Positions 6,901 through 7,784 of a DNA stretch of 7,784 bases are shown piece by piece. The stretch covers positions 1 to 7,784 of the forward strand of contig CAIWXY010000196.1 of assembly GCA_903916775.1 (NCBI GenBank), read 5' to 3'. Source of the DNA: an uncultured Actinomycetes bacterium (GTDB lineage Bacteria; Actinomycetota; Actinomycetes; Nanopelagicales; Nanopelagicaceae). A program made the position numbers and the translations under genes. The notes below the pieces were generated by a model. It saw only the letters and a list, made by a program, of their open reading frames with translations. It was not told the DNA's origin and searched no databases. Within the stretch, counting starts at the first letter, position 1; every line of letters starts with the position of its first letter.

Positions 6901-7784
6901 CGTGTAACTCGTAATCGCGTTGCCGCCATCACTTGTTGGAGCGGTGATAGATACTGATGCAGTTGTGCCAGTAACTGATGTCGCTGTGACAGCAGCAGGT
7001 GCAAGTGGGACGTCGGCCGGCGTGGTGGTTGGGTCTGGTGAAGGCACAGATGTACCAACCGCGTTTGTTGCAGTGACAACGAAATCAACTGGGGTTCCGT
7101 TTGTAAGGCCGGTGATCGTGCAACCAATTGGAGGCGTAAACGGAGCATTGACGGTGCAGGTCTGGCCAGTAGATGCGTAGACCGTGTAGGAGGTGACCGG
7201 CGATCCATTATTTACAGCCGGATCAAACGTAATGATCGCCTTCTGCGGACCAGGTGTGACTACGACATTGGTTGGTGGATTGGGAACAGTCGCTGGTGTC
7301 ACTGGCGCTGATGGGGCTGACAGAGATGACGACCCGGTGGAGTTGTTGGCGGTCGCTGTAAATGTGTAAGCCGTGCCGTTTGTAAGACCAGCGATGACGC
7401 ACGACGTCGCAGGCGATGTCACGGTGCAGGTACCGGCAGCAGTCGAACCGTTGTAAGCAGTCATTGTGTAGCTTGTTGGTGCACCGCCACCGGTGGCTGC
7501 TGGAGTGCCGAGTGAGATAGTTGCAGAACCATTGCCCGCAACTGCTGTTGGTGCTGTAGGGGTGACTGGCAACGCAACCGCCCACACTGCGATCAACGCG
7601 GTGTTGGCAGATGGAACAGTGAAAGTTGCATGAGCTGGGTAGGTATGTACGCCATCGCTCCAACTACTGAAAGTGAAGCCGCTCTTTGTGAATCCGGTTG
7701 AGTAAGCCAAATTAATAGCTGTTGCAGGGGCATCAACCTGCGCAGATGGAACTGTTCCGGTTCCGCCCGAGATCGAATAGGTCA
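3964..7784 (-). CDS. Large multidomain surface protein (FnIII, TIG and putative-Ig modules) with C-terminal OmpA-like domain; 5' end outside window
   Basis: The frame is open from the window edge to TAG at 3964-3966, showing 1272 residues of a longer protein. Modules by visible residue: partial InlB/Flg_new repeat (1-69), FnIII-like (75-166, 167-258, 259-356, 357-453), He_PIG (454-546), FnIII (547-643), IPT/TIG (646-728), four He_PIG (729-1096), Pro/Ala-rich linker (1097-1168) and OmpA-like domain (1169-1272). It is very rich in Thr, Ser, Ala, Gly and Val, with just six Cys, as expected of an exported protein. The signal peptide would lie outside the window. A TTG at 7710 could be read as a start, but it falls inside the first repeat and the 24 codons before it continue that repeat, so I reject it. 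Likely role: a cell-wall-anchored stalk or adhesin. The partner is unknown, no enzyme motif was seen, and no LPXTG sortase signal is present. Confidence 0.9.
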   Translation of the reverse strand, partial: TYSISGGTGTVPSAQVDAPATAINLAYSTGFTKSGFTFSSWSDGVHTYPAHATFTVPSANTALIAVWAVALPVTPTAPTAVAGNGSATISLGTPAATGGGAPTSYTMTAYNGSTAAGTCTVTSPATSCVIAGLTNGTAYTFTATANNSTGSSSLSAPSAPVTPATVPNPPTNVVVTPGPQKAIITFDPAVNNGSPVTSYTVYASTGQTCTVNAPFTPPIGCTITGLTNGTPVDFVVTATNAVGTSVPSPDPTTTPADVPLAPAAVTATSVTGTTASVSITAPTSDGGNAITSYTITATSTNGNSPVTLTVSAAAISSASILTGLTPGATYTVGVVATNQVGSGPSASASAITQPAVAPSAPAITSATSSSPTTATINVSAPTSTGSATATITGYTATITPVGGGAAVTATSSTTAISATGLLPGTAYSVVVSATNSSSLTGAASSATTFTTPIGVSTSVATLSTTYGTTITPITTTIAASSPTGTSYSIAPTLPASLSFNSSTGTISGTVTTAQSATNYTITAHATITGGGTATGTAVVSVAIAATVPAAPATVSGAVLTSSTAAITIAASPNDGGSAITKYTITATPTSGTPVTQDVLPSAITSPVILTGLTDRTTYTISVVAKNTVGVSASTTAAASVTTPEPTPTVVSVAPSSGVTTGGTSIVITGTNFASATTVSVGAQTCAVTAWTSTTLTCTTPFGNAGAVDVVVTNPDLQQATLANGFTYFAPLSATAPISSLVIEQGAALSAFAPVTANGGQGTITYSISPTPLPAGLSFDPATGKLSGTPTGSFTALSLTVTATDGASATASSTFTLTSDPAITSTTNVASTTMIAGTAAVSFTPVTASAGSAPYTYSATGLPAGLSIDPLTGVISGTPTTAHSAVTVTVTAADSLGGTTSATTSITVLAPLSAHAASTSTSLVRNQAASFTPVSALGGSGGSVFTIAPTLPAGMTFDSNTGLISGTPTTITGAATFTVTITDSIGESASASFSLAVLTDIAPLTSSTNTANISATIGTAITPLNPINIAGGTAPVTYSISPALPAGLSLDPTTGIISGTPTGLSSSTTYTVTATDSGAPAQTTTATFTLEVDAVVVPQAAPVVPAQPRTTAPVIPQVVTPPAPITIVKAIPYVPKAPATTPPQKPSPASKSGTSQGSAATSPGIPQEHGTIYFASGSAALSAHEKAVLKQIADQLNKAPGTQVILDGFTDITGGTDNLKLSIERAQSVLAYLRTLVKNKKIKVAGFASKNPVVPGESPAALAKNRRVEIYTK
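3967..4278 (-). other. OmpA-like peptidoglycan-binding domain
   Basis: This encodes the last 104 residues of the large protein. Hallmarks are the YFASGSAALS opening, LDGFTDITGGTDN, LSIERAQSVLAYL, GFASKNPV and the terminal NRRVEIY. In this family an Asp and an Arg bind the diaminopimelate of peptidoglycan. The matching residues here are Asp1210 (GFTD) and Arg1224 (IERAQ) in visible numbering, 14 apart rather than the 15 I recall in Acinetobacter OmpA. The domain should hold the protein to the cell wall non-covalently. Confidence 0.9.
4279..4494 (-). other. Pro/Ala-rich linker of the surface protein
   Basis: About 72 residues rich in Pro, Ala, Thr, Val and Lys (for example APVVPAQPRTTAPVIPQVV) separate the beta-sandwich array from the OmpA-like domain. 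Such segments are extended and often cross the cell wall, which fits a wall-anchored stalk. Several Lys residues near its end (KAPATTPPQKPSPASKSG) could contact anionic wall polymers; that last point is inference. Confidence 0.75.
4495..5598 (-). repeat. Four tandem putative-Ig (He_PIG) modules
   Basis: Four modules of about 90 residues each carry the family signature LPAGLSxDPxTGxISGTPT: LPAGLSFDPATGKLSGTPT, LPAGLSIDPLTGVISGTPT, LPAGMTFDSNTGLISGTPT and LPAGLSLDPTTGIISGTPT. At DNA level the core GTTGGGGTTCCAGAGA (plus strand) recurs with small changes at 4601, 4880, 5147 and 5414, spaced 279, 267 and 267 bp. Outside this core the copies differ clearly, so the duplications are not recent. A fifth, more diverged module lies at 6145-6423 (LPASLSFNSSTGTISGTVT). 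Confidence 0.85.
5599..5847 (-). other. IPT/TIG module
   Basis: The segment PTVVSVAPSSGVTTGGTSIVITGTNF...VDVVVTNPDLQQATLANGFTYF is a typical IPT/TIG immunoglobulin-like fold: the opening xVxxVxPxxG, the ITGTNF motif and the closing GFTYF. It includes two Cys (visible 685 and 697) 12 residues apart that could form a disulfide. TIG modules occur in surface receptors and cell-wall adhesins. Confidence 0.85.
5854..7560 (-). repeat. Five FnIII-like modules interrupted by one He_PIG module
   Basis: Modules of 90-98 residues share the pattern P-x-AP-x(n)-GGxxITSYTITA...GLTxGTxYTxxVxATNxxGxS, the usual FnIII strand pattern. Approximate positions: 7285-7560, 7009-7284, 6715-7008, 6424-6714 and 5854-6144; the He_PIG module sits at 6145-6423. 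The first two each carry a closely spaced Cys pair. Such arrays act as rigid spacers in bacterial surface proteins and carbohydrate-active enzymes. No catalytic domain is visible here. Confidence 0.8.
7576..7784 (-). other. InlB/Flg_new-type repeat, cut by the window edge
   Basis: The visible sequence begins TYSISGGTGTVPSAQ, continues FTKSGFTFSSWSDGVHTYPAHATFTV and ends ALIAVWAV. This matches the Listeria-Bacteroides repeat layout: a YxxxGGTGxxP opening, the GFTFxxWxDG core, a YxxxATFTV strand and the LxAxWxV end. Such repeats usually come in tandem, so more copies are expected upstream, beyond position 7784. Confidence 0.75.

Noticed and set aside
4676..7180. Several plus-strand open frames of 70-110 codons opposite the surface protein gene
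   Set aside because: They are antisense shadows. The Thr/Ser/Ala/Val-rich repeats use codons whose complements seldom give stops. Their translations are low-complexity Val/Ala-rich and follow the repeat pattern, and the minus frame has clear domain structure throughout.
7223..7663. Minus-strand open frame of 146 codons overlapping the start of the FnIII array
   Set aside because: It is out of frame with the FnIII modules. Its Cys/His/Ser/Arg-rich translation is what a frame-shifted reading of Thr/Ser/Ala repeats gives.

Overview
The window reads entirely on the minus strand. It holds the 3' part of a very large surface protein gene, then a complete rpoB, then the first 93 codons of rpoC. The RpoB and RpoC sequences are typical of Actinomycetota: RpoB starts with a short basic tail leading into VSFAKIREPLEVPNLL, and RpoC starts MLDVNFFDELRIGLA with its first zinc site at Cys60/62/75/78. 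Base composition looks moderate rather than very GC-rich. A freshwater planktonic actinobacterium (for example the acI/Nanopelagicales group) is a reasonable guess, but this window alone cannot prove it.

Layout in the direction of transcription, from high to low coordinates. (1) 7784-3964 is a secreted or cell-wall protein that enters the window already in frame. Its visible 1272 residues are a partial InlB/Flg_new-type repeat, four fibronectin type III-like modules, one putative-Ig (He_PIG) module, a fifth FnIII, an IPT/TIG module, four more He_PIG modules, a Pro/Ala-rich linker and a C-terminal OmpA-like peptidoglycan-binding domain. (2) 3963-3739 is a 225-bp intergenic region with tandem 11-mers, two imperfect hairpins, a short perfect palindrome and a weak promoter candidate for rpoB. 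(3) 3738-292 is rpoB, with a TTG start fixed by an upstream in-frame stop and a strong ribosome binding site. (4) 279-1 is the rpoC start, 12 bases after rpoB, with a ribosome binding site that overlaps the rpoB stop codon.

rpoB and rpoC form the usual operon and encode the two large catalytic subunits of RNA polymerase. The large gene upstream has no evident link to transcription. It looks like an extracellular stalk of beta-sandwich domains held to the cell wall by an OmpA-type domain. Its place just upstream of rpoB, where rplJ/rplL are often found, and its OmpA-type anchor in a presumably single-membrane lineage are the most interesting points. I saw no RNA gene, CRISPR array, insertion sequence or defence system. 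The many other open frames opposite the repeat protein are shadows of its Thr/Ser/Ala-rich coding sequence.
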